A stretch of 64,000 bases of DNA from contig JAZKJV010009624.1 in NCBI GenBank assembly GCA_037367405.1, forward strand, positions 284,393-348,392. Reading direction: 5' to 3'. This document shows positions 1 through 11,300 of this stretch, in pieces. The position numbers and the translations under genes were made by a program. The notes below the pieces were generated by a model. The model had not been told where the DNA came from and did not search any database. It saw nothing but the letters and a program-made list of their open reading frames with translations. Origin of the DNA: Ottelia alismoides. Lineage: Eukaryota; Streptophyta; Magnoliopsida; Alismatales; Hydrocharitaceae. Position 1 is the stretch's first letter. Each line of letters starts with the position of its first letter.

Positions 1-1152
1 AGTTTCCTGAACTAGAACTTCCAGTATGCTAGAAATGTAGCTGGAAGAACAAGAATCTTGTCAAAGTTTTAACGAAATAAAAGTTGCAATCATACGTATA
101 GTCATGCCGAAACAAGGGGCCTGAAATGACCCAGGACATCTTCCGGATAGAAGCGTACACCATGAAAATCTGCTCATTCCTGGCCGGGGAGGCGCCCTCC
201 TGAGAATTGCAACATCTCGATCCAACCGAACTCCAAAAATTATTGCCATAGTCAGCTATGAGCCATTGTAAACCAGACTCTTCCCAAACCAACCTCACAG
301 CTCTGAATTTAAAAAAGAGATGCTACATGTCTTCACGTTCCTCTCCGCATCTGCCACACATTAGGTCACTTGTATGTATTACTTTGTGGAAGGTGATCGC
401 CAAAATATTGCCAAGGGTTTCACCTCATTGTTGTGATACGTGATCTAACTTCCTATACGGAAAATAGAGGCAAATCCATTAGTAATGTCCCGGGACAACA
501 AGTTTCTATGAGTAGTGCAAAATATTTTTTTTACACGAGTAGTGCAACAATATCGCATGTTGGAAATGCGACAATCAAACCACATTCGGAAAAATGTGAC
601 ATTCTCTATACATTCTTTATCTTGGACTTCAAAAAAATAAAAATTGTTGCATTAGGAGCATGCGACATCCAAATTGGACAATATGGATGTCGCGTATCCC
701 AAATGCGACATCCGCTTTTTTAATGAATGTTCCATTTGGAACATGCGACATCCATATTGTCCAATTTGGATGTCACATGTTCCAAATGTGACATTCATTT
801 TTTATTTTTTTTTTTGAAGTCCAAACTCTGCGCTATGCAGATATCGTATTTTTCAAATGCGATAAGAGTGTCGCATTTCAAACATGTGATATTGATGCGT
901 TAAGTAAAAAATATATTTTGCACTACTCAGGGAACTTCATAGTCTCGGGACATTACTAAGGATTCGTCTCCGAAAAAATACCAGGAAACTCATGAGGTCG
1001 GCTAATACACCATTTAGGTATGCGAGTTTTGGGATGTTGAGCCCCAAGAAGTGTTGGAATGAGACTATATGAAGGGATCTTAATTTTTTAGAGCTAAGTC
1101 CGAGATTGACGCAAAATAATTTTGAATGGAGGCAAAGAATCAAAGTAACCAA
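1..1152 (-). pseudogene. L1-type LINE relic, zinc-binding RVT region, split by a foldback element
   Basis: At about 240-420 the minus strand reads MCGRCGEEREDM, a stop, then HLFFKFRAVRLVWEESGL. This is the C-x2-C...HLFF zinc-binding region (zf-RVT) that follows the reverse transcriptase in plant L1 LINEs, with the last Cys replaced by Phe. Between 960 and 1150 the same strand has a weaker RT-like stretch (FLGLNIPKLAYLNG). A foldback element at 479-959 separates the two. The distance between the parts is too short for an intact LINE, so there has also been a deletion. It lies in TSL intron 7. Confidence 0.65.
479..959. mobile_element. Foldback (MITE-like) element with nested palindromes
   Basis: The ends are inverted repeats: TTAGTAATGTCCCG at 479-492 and its complement at 946-959. 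Arms of about 200 bp pair with mismatches (AGTAGTGCAAAATAT recurs inverted). The middle carries two further nested palindromes built on GCGACATCCA/TGGATGTCGC, near 661-695 and 743-776, which are also inverted copies of each other. No coding capacity. Confidence 0.75.
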
Positions 1153-1196
1153 CCATACTTAATGTGGGAAAAGGCTTTTTTATTGTTGTTGTAGTA
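1141..1196 (+). repeat. Au-type SINE 3' tail fragment
   Basis: The segment ...ACTTAATGTGGGAAAAGGC followed by T-rich (TTG)n is the characteristic 3' end of angiosperm Au SINEs. The tRNA-related head is missing. Confidence 0.6.
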
Positions 1197-2202
1197 GAGG
1201 ATGCCTGCCACTGTTTCTATTTACATGGGACTAACCATATTCAACAGAGTTATCTGAGAGGCCAATTGTATAGCTTCACTCTCCAAACAACATGCACACA
1301 AAGTCTACAAGATCTATGTGCATGCGATGTAGTCTTCAACAACTTTGCCTGATGATTGTGCCTAAATATAATGGACTTGCATGGTGGAATTTCACTATCA
1401 AAGTGGCAAATGATTTTTTTGTTGGAGACAAGTGTTTCTGTATTTCCCATAGTCTGCAAGCTTTAAAAACAGAGGACTTGAAGCTTTCTCTTCTTGGGGG
1501 CAATTCTAGGGCAAATGATGCTCGAGAAGATATCCAGACCCATAAAATGGCCCTTTTTGTGACAGATGCCAATGGTCACCTATTAGCATTTTTCTCCGTC
1601 CATTCACAAGGAAATTTGAGATGTCTTTGATGATATCCATTTCCAATCATAGAAAGGTCATTAAGAACTTGATGCATATGAAAACGAAACCACAAAGCAG
1701 TTACCAACTTCCTTCACAAAGAGTGCAATGGCGCGCTCTATCAGGAAAGTCTATCTGGCAAACATGAAGTGTAAATTAATATTATTTCTCAATCGGGTGC
1801 AATTAACAAGATCTCGAGGAATATAAGTGCACTTGTTCTTAATGAGTTTTCATTTAAAGAAATCTAGGAATAAAATCAATGATGCTAGAAGGTTTTCATC
1901 ATGGTCAAGATTTTCCAACGTTCATATGATAAAAGTTCTATTTAATATTCACATATTTATATAAATATACTGAGTTTATTGATACCAGTGAACAATCAAG
2001 CAACAGTCCACAAAAAATGACCACCAGATGGCCAGTTCAATTCATGTGAATATTTGAGTCATGAAATCAGCCTATTCTGAAAATAGAAGGATGCACCATA
2101 TCGACCTGATAATGGCAATCCTTCCCCATGCATCACTGATAGAAGAATCTGATACACAGTCACCAGAACACCAACCCAACCAGAAAATTACATGTGTATT
2201 AC
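1197..2202. other. TSL intron 7 sequence, no recognised feature
   Basis: There are short open frames near 1290-1630 on both strands, but I recognise none of them. I searched the minus strand for the expected next TOUSLED exon and did not find it. Confidence 0.5.
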
Positions 2203-2315
2203 CTGATTACACCCACATTGCCAAGTCTCAGGGATTCTTGCCTCACTTTCATCCTTGCTTCTTGCCTCTCTGCTTTTGAAACGGATATCAGTAAGTCGGA
2301 CAACACTTTAAGTCT
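2203..2315 (-). CDS. TSL: TSL exon 7 (residues 237-273, ISVSKAERQEAR block)
   Basis: The acceptor ends TTGTCACAG; the 113-bp exon encodes RLKVLSDLLISVSKAERQEA, then RMKVRQESLRLGNVGVIR, and ends in phase 2 at a GTAATA donor. This block is nearly invariant in plant TOUSLED kinases and is the strongest single identifier of the gene. The next exon should complete an Arg codon and continue with a G-T-I-A-E-W-ED-like sequence. I did not find it in the remaining 2.2 kb, so it lies beyond the left edge. Confidence 0.93.
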
Positions 2316-5300
2316 CTGTGACAATGCCATGCACAATATTCAAGGACAATTAGAAGAAATATCTGCCTTCACCTTTAACAATGACTGAAGATTATACATT
2401 CTCAGAGGAAAATATAGATTAATAACAGGCTTACAAAACTCGTTAATCATATATTAATAGAAAGAAATACCGAATAAGCAACGAATCCAAAAACACCATA
2501 CTCGACAAAGAATCTGTGATAGTAAACTGACTAAAGCGATAATATCTAAGTGTTGTAGGCAGCAGAGAGTACTTCTTATCTCTATAGATGGAAATCTCGT
2601 ACAAAAATATTTTGAATACTCTTAATGTTTACCTCAATAGTGACCGATCAAAAACAAAACCATTTTCCCAATTGAAAATGAGATCCCATAAATGGATTCA
2701 TCTCCATGTTCTTGACCTATCTTGGTCATACCCAGCCTTAGATCCGAGTAAGCAGCATCATAGTTAATGGAGTTCTTCTAACTCTTAACTCAATTTTCCC
2801 AAACCACCTAACAACTTGCATTACCGACCATCCCACTTGCGATACCTTCAAGTCCGCACCACTCAACCTCTCATTCAGGCTTTCAAACCATCTTATAAGT
2901 TGCTCATTTGATCTTTTAAAAGTACCACGCCAACTTCAACCCTGCTAACTCGACCTATAGTTATGTTTCCCTTCCATTGAAGGTCCAAATGGATGCATCC
3001 AATTGCAAACAATCAGCATATAACTGAGATTTGTCTTTTACCAAGGTTATCCCCAATGATGACCATTAACAAAGATACACATCCCTGTTTTCATGTCAAT
3101 TCACACAACGGGTCTAGGGAGATTTCTCCCATGTATAGGTTCGGTTGCTTTGTTGAAACCTCTGAGTGAAGCATAAGGAAAGGAAAGTCCACCCGAAATG
3201 GGCATGCATGGGCATTGTTCAAAAAGAACGCATTGATGGGAAGCTAAATCAAATTTGCAGCTACAAGAACATCTCTCTTTTGGGAGGTCAACAGGGAACT
3301 AAACACTGTGATATACCGGGCGACATATTGCCGATATATAATGGTATCGACAAGGAGGGAGTTTCTGTTAGAAAATTAATATAGCTCCGGTTCCATGTTA
3401 GAAATATGAAATGCAAAAGCATAATCAGAGAAAAAGAATAATAAATGAAGAACACCAGGTTTTTATGTGGAACCCTACTACCCAAAGAGCGGGATGAAAC
3501 CACGGGAGAACGCCTCAAAGGGTCGATTGTTACATTCAACTTTCTCATATGATACGGGAGGTCTGAGACTTCTTATATAGCCTCCTTAGACCCTCCAAGT
3601 CCCACCACTGATAGATGTGGGACTAAACACTAGATGTGGAAATTGGACCCTGGAGGGATCCAATTACCCATATACCACATATGATGTATATCCAACACTC
3701 CCCACAAGATGGAGCATGCGATGCTCAGCTTGGACAAACATAAAGAAATCTCAAACTCATATATATGATAATAATAATAATAATTACTACTCATAATTGA
3801 TATCATCAAGTACGAGCCTAATACAATTAGGACCAGTGAGTAGTTCTTGTGGATACTTGGAGATAATGTCAGGCAAGGTTGCAAAAAGCGGTATGCGATA
3901 TTCAGTGGGTAGGGTCATTAATTAATGTTAAACCGTACGCGGGAGTTTAAACAAAAATTAAACAGGTAATGCGGTTTTGCATTTTAATTAATAAAAAAAT
4001 ATTACGTATTTATAATTAATAAAAAAAGTATAAATAAATAAGAAACATGTAATCACATATAAAATATTGTCAAATTCAAGGAATTTTCATTCAAATGTCA
4101 AAATAGATAGCATAAATAGATAACATAAACAACTGGAATTCATAGCCAAATGTCAAAATAGACAACATAAACAATTACAATTCATAGCCCGAATCCAAAA
4201 AGTCATGGATAATGGTGATCATTTGAAGAGAGTAGATCCATGTTCTTAAAAGGTTGTTTAAGGCCGTTTAAAAGACCGCTTAAGAATGTTTAAGGTCGTT
4301 TAAACGGTTGTTTAAGGTCATTTACGTGACTCGCCCGTTTATGGACCTGCTTTTGATTAAACGATGTGGTCGAGCACCGCATACGTTTAAACGGTTGTTT
4401 AGACCATTTTTTGCATCCTGATGTCAGAAGATCATACTACCACGTATAGTGACTTGAAACTTGGATAACTATATAATTTCTGGATTCAGAGCACTTATGC
4501 CAAAACACATTACTCACAAACTTCGATCTTGAGCTGAAATGATTCGCAATACAACGGAGCTCAATGACAGGCATTACTCTCCATGAGCTCAACAAATGAT
4601 TACAGTGATGAACTCAGCTTCCAACTTCATCCATAATCATTGTCCAAACCTTTTGGAGCTTAGAAATGAGTTCTATAAGTAAGTCCACCTCTATTTCCAT
4701 TTCTATTTCCAACATTTGGACATTAAATTTAGAATTGAAAATCAGAATTGAATTTGATGAAATGAAACTTAATCCAATTAACTCTCATACCATGAAGCCA
4801 TCAAGTGGAGTCACTAAAATCCGGCCGCTTTCATCACTTCCTCAAAATGAAAGTGTCATGGTAGATGAGCTACTAAGACTACTTTAATCCAAAGTATTCT
4901 CAATACTCCATCTTCCTACATACGGGATGCCGCTGATATACCCGAAATTCAAACTCTTGTTTGATTGTCTCCTCCATGGTATATCAATAAATTTCTCAAT
5001 TGATAATTGAACAACAATATTTATCATATACTATCCAAAAGCATATATTAATATCTCGAATTCATGCCTTATTTCATAAACAACATGACCATGCATGAAA
5101 TTCTATATGACTCTAAATATCTCATGAGTGAGCTCTATCTCTCAATTCATCAAGTATGAATCTGTATGATTCCTTTGAGAGATCATAAACCTGATATATC
5201 CTCATATGCATGCAAACGTGTCGGTATATAGATTTCAACCTAATGATTTGTCTAATGTGCACATTTAAACATATAGATGTATATTTGTCTCTAGTCAAAG

Positions 5301-8300
5301 GATGTGTGCCAGATCGTGACAGTTACGATTCATGTCTTATTTATCTCGATCTCATCAAGTCAACTCTTTGACTTGATTATTCTGGCACATTTAAGTCTTT
5401 ATTCCAATGCAGAGGATCAACATCAAGAGGTCAGTCAGAAATCACTCATTAGAGAAATATTGTCATCTCTTTCTCAAACTGGAGATCATTATTGAATATC
5501 ACATGTTAATGTCAGTTGTGTCCCCCCAACTGCATGGTATTCAATATAACTAGAGAACATAACCCTATTTGTACAAAGGGACCTATAATTAAGTGCATTG
5601 ATAAACATTCACTTTAGATGGTCATGAAAACACAGTAAATAGCATTACATTAATGGGTCGCCAAGGGCTTACAAGTCCAACAGTGCCCAGCGACACACCA
5701 CATTCACACACATCTTCCACCGAGAGGCCAAAAGGAATGTCTCTATTAATCCTCGAACATGAAGTTCCCTAAAAATATTCAACATTGTAACCATGTCTTT
5801 TGCCTCATCCTTCCCACCTTCTATGAAGAGAACTATATCATTTATGTACTGAAAAATGGGGATAAGAATACCGCCATGCACGTAAACCACCAATAACCAT
5901 GGCCAACTCCCTGATCCACCATAAAAGCAAACATATTTGTGCCCACAACAAAAAACAAGGGTGCCAAAGGACAACCTTGTCGAACACTACACTAAGGCTA
6001 GAAAAATCCTCCCTCTAGATGTTCATTTAACAACACAGAGTAAGATGTCATCGTGACACGTGACATGTCTCTTCATCCATGAAAACTGTGTATTTGAGAA
6101 ACCATGGCAGGCCAATAATGCAGACCACAAGAAACAACAATGTTATCATATGCTTTAGAAAAATCAACTTTCCAGAGTAGACTTCTAGCATGTCATCTCT
6201 TTCAATATGCCAAAATATATGTGGCCATTATCAGATAATCTCCAATATGGCTCCTTAAAATAAAAAAAGGACTGCCCCGAAGGTTCACGTTATACTAAGA
6301 GATCTAGAAAGAAGTCAAGAAAGCATTATAAGCCAATGAAAGCGCTCCTTGATACCAAACTAGCCTAGATAGACTCGGTATGCCACAAAGAAAGAGGGAA
6401 AGGGTGGGTGGTCGAGTGGTTGTGCTTTCACCCTAAACTATATATTCATGCAACAAGCCAAACCCAGTCTTCATGTGGCTACCCACTGATGACTAGGCTA
6501 GCATTCTCAAAAAGGGTGGCAAATCACAGTCCACAACCAGTCAACCCATATAGGGATGCCACTAAGTCAGGTTGATTCAAGTAGGTGATTCGATCACTAT
6601 ACCAGTCTCCTTCACTTTCTAGTCTTTTATATAGAAATAGGGGACCTTGGGATAAATGTACCGAGGAGATAATGTCATAGAGAAAGTCCATGAGAGTATT
6701 ACCGAGGACCTTAGCACCCCAAATAAATGGCAATAAATAGTGCACTGGATCGAAAACCTTTCATGATTCCACCTATTCTAACACCTCCATCGATAGTAGG
6801 TATAAGAGGGCTCTATTGATTAGCCCGCATTATCTGGGCAAACTCATCCATCATGACCAGAATATCATCACTCATGGTATCGTAGAAGAAAATCGAGAAA
6901 ATTACCAGGCCAGGTGTCCCATTTGCATTCAAATCAAACAACATCATTCTGATCACATCCTGCTCAAATCTCCACGTCAACACTCAAGACTGACTATCTA
7001 AAATAGTGGGGCCCATGTGCCCAACCACCTCCAAACCATACGTGGCATTCTACTAGAGACCCTACAAAAGTAGTCCACAATTTCATGACCCATTTGACGA
7101 TCTCCCTCCATGCGGACCACGTTAACGAGTATAGAATGGAAGACACCCGACATCGCCTATAACTAGCAACCACATGGAAGGATCCGGTGTTTGCATCGCC
7201 CTCTTTGATTCGCTTAAGCCTCGACCTTTGTCTCGATCATGCCGCCTTATTTTTGCCGTCCTCCTGAATTACTTTATATATACCATTAAAGTTTACAGAC
7301 GAGTGCAAGGAAGATAACACGGGGGCATGTCATGTAATGCTGTCATTATAGAAGGGTTGGCATGTAAATATAACATTAAACAGTTGTATGAATGTAAATA
7401 TCCCTTAATTTACACATGCAATACAGACAGTAATCTGCAAAAAAACTAGTACACAAACCAGGTTCTAATCTCTGTTTATCCAGTGTATCATTCAGGTGCC
7501 AAAAGCATAAGCGCTTACAGAACTTTAACGGAATCACAGTAAAGAAGGCATTTTTCCTTTTGAAAAAAAGAAGGCATTTTTATAGAGAATCGGTTGCTTG
7601 CTGACAGCAACCAAAGAATGCAATTCGAGTGTGGAGACAAGCAAGAGGGGGAAATGTCTCGGGGGAGATAGATGACAAGAGCTGGACGACCATCATTTGT
7701 TTGCATGACAAGCTTCAATAAGCTCAGTGTTATCAGGCCAACTTTTATGCACGTCCAATTTGAACCAATTGCATCAATGTCCTGCGAAGCATTTATAAAC
7801 TCCTGAATTTTCCACCCAAAAAACTAATACCTTCCTGGCCTGCCTTCATACAGAAAGTTGAGGTGCATCCAAGTAAAGCTTAGACATGGAGGATAAATCA
7901 TTTTGCAACTTGCACACAATAAAAAAATACAGCAAGTTGCATAAGAGCCATCAAGATTAAATGGTGATGCATAAAGAAAAGTAGCAATAAGTTCTCTTAG
8001 CAATGAGCGCATCACGAGTGGAATCTACCAAAATAAGATGTGAAAGCAGAAAAAAAAACCTTAGTTTGCATTTGCTGGTCCCGTTCTTTGATGTCTTTCA
8101 ATTCCTGATCCAAAGAAAATATTGCTCAGTCCACTGACTTGACATTGACGAAAAGTCCCACACAAATTTACAAAAGACAGTACTACCTTTTCCACCTGTT
8201 GCAAGAGCATCTTAGTTTCAGATTGTTCTTGGCTTGATTTTTTTAATTCCTCCTTTGCTTTCCATAGTTCTTCTTCTAATGAAGAAACCTTACCACGAAG

Positions 8301-11300
8301 TAATGTTATCTCCTCCTAATTTGGCAAATTAAAAGTCAATAAAAAGATGCCATTCACAAGTTCACTGAAAACTTATAAAAGTATGACGATTACGCTAGAG
8401 GAGATGAAATAGCGGTGGGCATGCTCAACTACATGAAAACACTAGCTTCCGTTTAAAACGGTTTGTAAAAATAATAACATGGTTGCTCAACTAACTGCGA
8501 AGCATACAGAATAAACATATCAAGTACAATATCATAACCAAGCATTCAACATGATAGGTGAAGTCAGGTGCAAGTATCACGGTACTAAATATTGCAATAT
8601 ATCGGATTTGCCGATTTATCGATTTCGACGGGTTGAAAGTTTCGATACTAGCTCGCATATCGATTTACATGATATCGACCAATATCCCATCGATATCACG
8701 CGACAAGTCGGCATACAAGTCAAAATTTGAAGATTTCAATATAAGAAGTTTAGTTATGAATACATAAAAACGTTGAAATAATAAATAAAACTTATAATTC
8801 ATAACGTATAGGCATACAATACTTCACCACCAAAAAGATAGCATTTTCCCACATTAAATAGGATCGGTTACAAAATAAATGGCAAAGCCTTCTCCCACTT
8901 TAAGTAGGGACGGCACATGAATTCTTGTCAAATCTATGTCGAAAGATCCAACTGTCTTTTACGCTACATGCCGGCCACCTAACGCAACTCTACCGGGGGG
9001 TGTTTGAACCAAGATCTTTTGGGTGGTAGGCACATTGTTCTACCCCACTGAAGGGGTCGAGGGGGGAATTACATTGTTTCAAAGGTCGAGAAGGTCATTT
9101 ACAAAGTTTATTATAGGTTCCAGGGGTAAAAATCCCTATATTTATTATTTTAAGATGCTTAATATGCATAAAGTCTTAGATATTTAGTGTTTAACATGTT
9201 GTCTATGTTTGTATGTTTCGATTTTTAAGAAAAAAACATCTTAAATTTCATGACAAACCACGCATGAGACACAAAACATGAAAATAAACTATACATCTAA
9301 TGCTTAATTCGCGGAATTAATAAATTACTAATTGTTAGTTAACATCAAGGTTATTAAAATATTGTTTTATATGTCTAAAACATGAAATCAGAGTTTCTCC
9401 TTTCATAACTTCGCCTGATTCGACAACAAACCTCAAAAATCACAAATTAATTATCCAAATATCTCACTTAATAGTTCAAATCTTACAAAAAAAACTCAAG
9501 AATACACAATATCAAACCAAAAGGAATAAAAACCCTGAAAAAATTCACTCATTCAACATAAAAATTGAAGAAGATCTGGCATTTTACTTGAAGCTAGGCA
9601 AGCCTTCAACTTCCCAGTAGGAGAGACCGAAACGGCATGATTCCTCCCAAATATCGAGCATACCGCCCAATTGGATGGAATTTACTGCACGCAGATTCCA
9701 TAGGTCAGTGATATATCACTGACACTGATATAGCACCGATATATCAAGACCATATTGGCAATACTCAAGAAATCGAGAGGGGTGATATCGATACTCCCCT
9801 CCCGTCAATACTCGATATATCTGTGATATGTCACTGAGATATCGCGATATTCGAAACATTGATCCGACGCTCATTAAAACCAAGAGAATTTGAATGGATA
9901 CATCTAACATGTTTGTTGTTCATCCATTTATCTACATCAGATCCAGTCTCTATGTTTCATATAATTTTTCAAAAGTTATAAAATGGTATATCTTTGTTGT
10001 CCATAAAAGACTGCACATATTCATGGTCAACTACATGTGTGACAAAACCAATCCGGGAATAATTAGCCTCAAATATCCACAATAATCATGGCCTTGAACA
10101 CAAGTGCTCATCAAAAAGCCAATATCGATTTCCATATATTGATGGCCCTCCTAAATGCTCATTGTGCTAAATATGACAAAATAGGGGAGGTATGTGATAG
10201 GTCTTGCCCATATAACCAGGAGGTCAATATCGATATCCCTGTATCGATGGCATTCGCGAACGTTCATTGTATGAAATATAGTGAATTGAGAAAAATATGT
10301 GATTCATACTCACCTATATCATGCAAAATCTATCTTAAAAACAAGAGGAATTTTCACAATTATCAATATTTCAGAGATATACTAAGCAAGATTTTAAAAA
10401 ATGTGAGGCGTATTGAGGTATTTTTTCAGTATCACCTAAGAAAAAAATCATAAAACACGATATTTAATCATAATTACATTTCGCAATGTCTAGAAAGTAA
10501 ATAATTGTGATAGAAAAAACATAGCTCCAAGACATTTCAGGTCTAATTTCATTTTTCGAACATCCATGTTCAAACTACGTGGGAGCTAAACTATCTTTAA
10601 TATACAATAACGAGGACAAAAGTTCAAAGAATTAAATAATTTGATCATCAAAATATAGAAAGGCTAATAAAGCAAATTCAAACATAAATAAATTATCATT
10701 ACATCTCTAAACATCGTTGTCACATCTCTAATCAAACAAGAGAAAATTAAATATAAGCATAAGTTGTAAGTTGTTAAATTATTCACATCTTTTGGACTCT
10801 CAAACTATAAAGAGTCGGGTAAATATGGATTTGCAAGTACACCCACGCCCTTTTTAAAAAATTGGTTAAGATATGTGTGCCAATCAATTGACAAAGAAGA
10901 GAGAGTAAGCAGCGACCACTTTTTACTTTACCATAAAGGATTGAGCAATAAAATACTTGAATATGACATATTATGATCATCTGAGATCATGCATGCTTTG
11001 ATGTGTTTTTTTTGGCACTGACTGAAAAAGAGTGACTTACAAAAAAGTCCCTGAACTATATACATGATTTCAATGTCATACATGAATTTTGAAAGGAAAT
11101 AATATGGTACTCGAACTATAAAATTTGTTTCAATGAGGTCCTTAACTATTGAAATATATGATTAGAATGATAAAATTATCAATAAAATGTCAATAGTCGA
11201 GGACCACATTGACACAAACCTTAAAGTTCAAGTACCACATAGTCACCTTTCAAAGTTCAGGTATGACATTGAAATCATGAGTATAGTTCATGAACTTTTT

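Larger units (their letters stand above)
8575..9865. repeat. Candidate hAT-like element with CGATAT-rich ends
   Basis: The left 140 bp and right 170 bp are both dense in CGATAT/ATATCG words and are roughly inverted relative to each other (left: ACTAAATATTGCAATATATC; right, complemented: AATGTTTCGAATATCGCGAT). The same kind of sequence occurs at 22093-22760 and 26929-27195. I could not find a target duplication, so the limits are approximate. Two SINE pieces lie inside. Confidence 0.4.

Noticed and set aside
1..2202. TSL exon 8 (G-T-I-A-E-W-ED region) or kinase domain in the left 2.2 kb
   Set aside because: I read the minus strand for these motifs and found none; the region holds LINE and foldback sequence.
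6407..6500. tRNA gene or SINE head (GTGGTCGAGTGGTTGTGC)
   Set aside because: A-box-like sequence only; no B box and no tail found.
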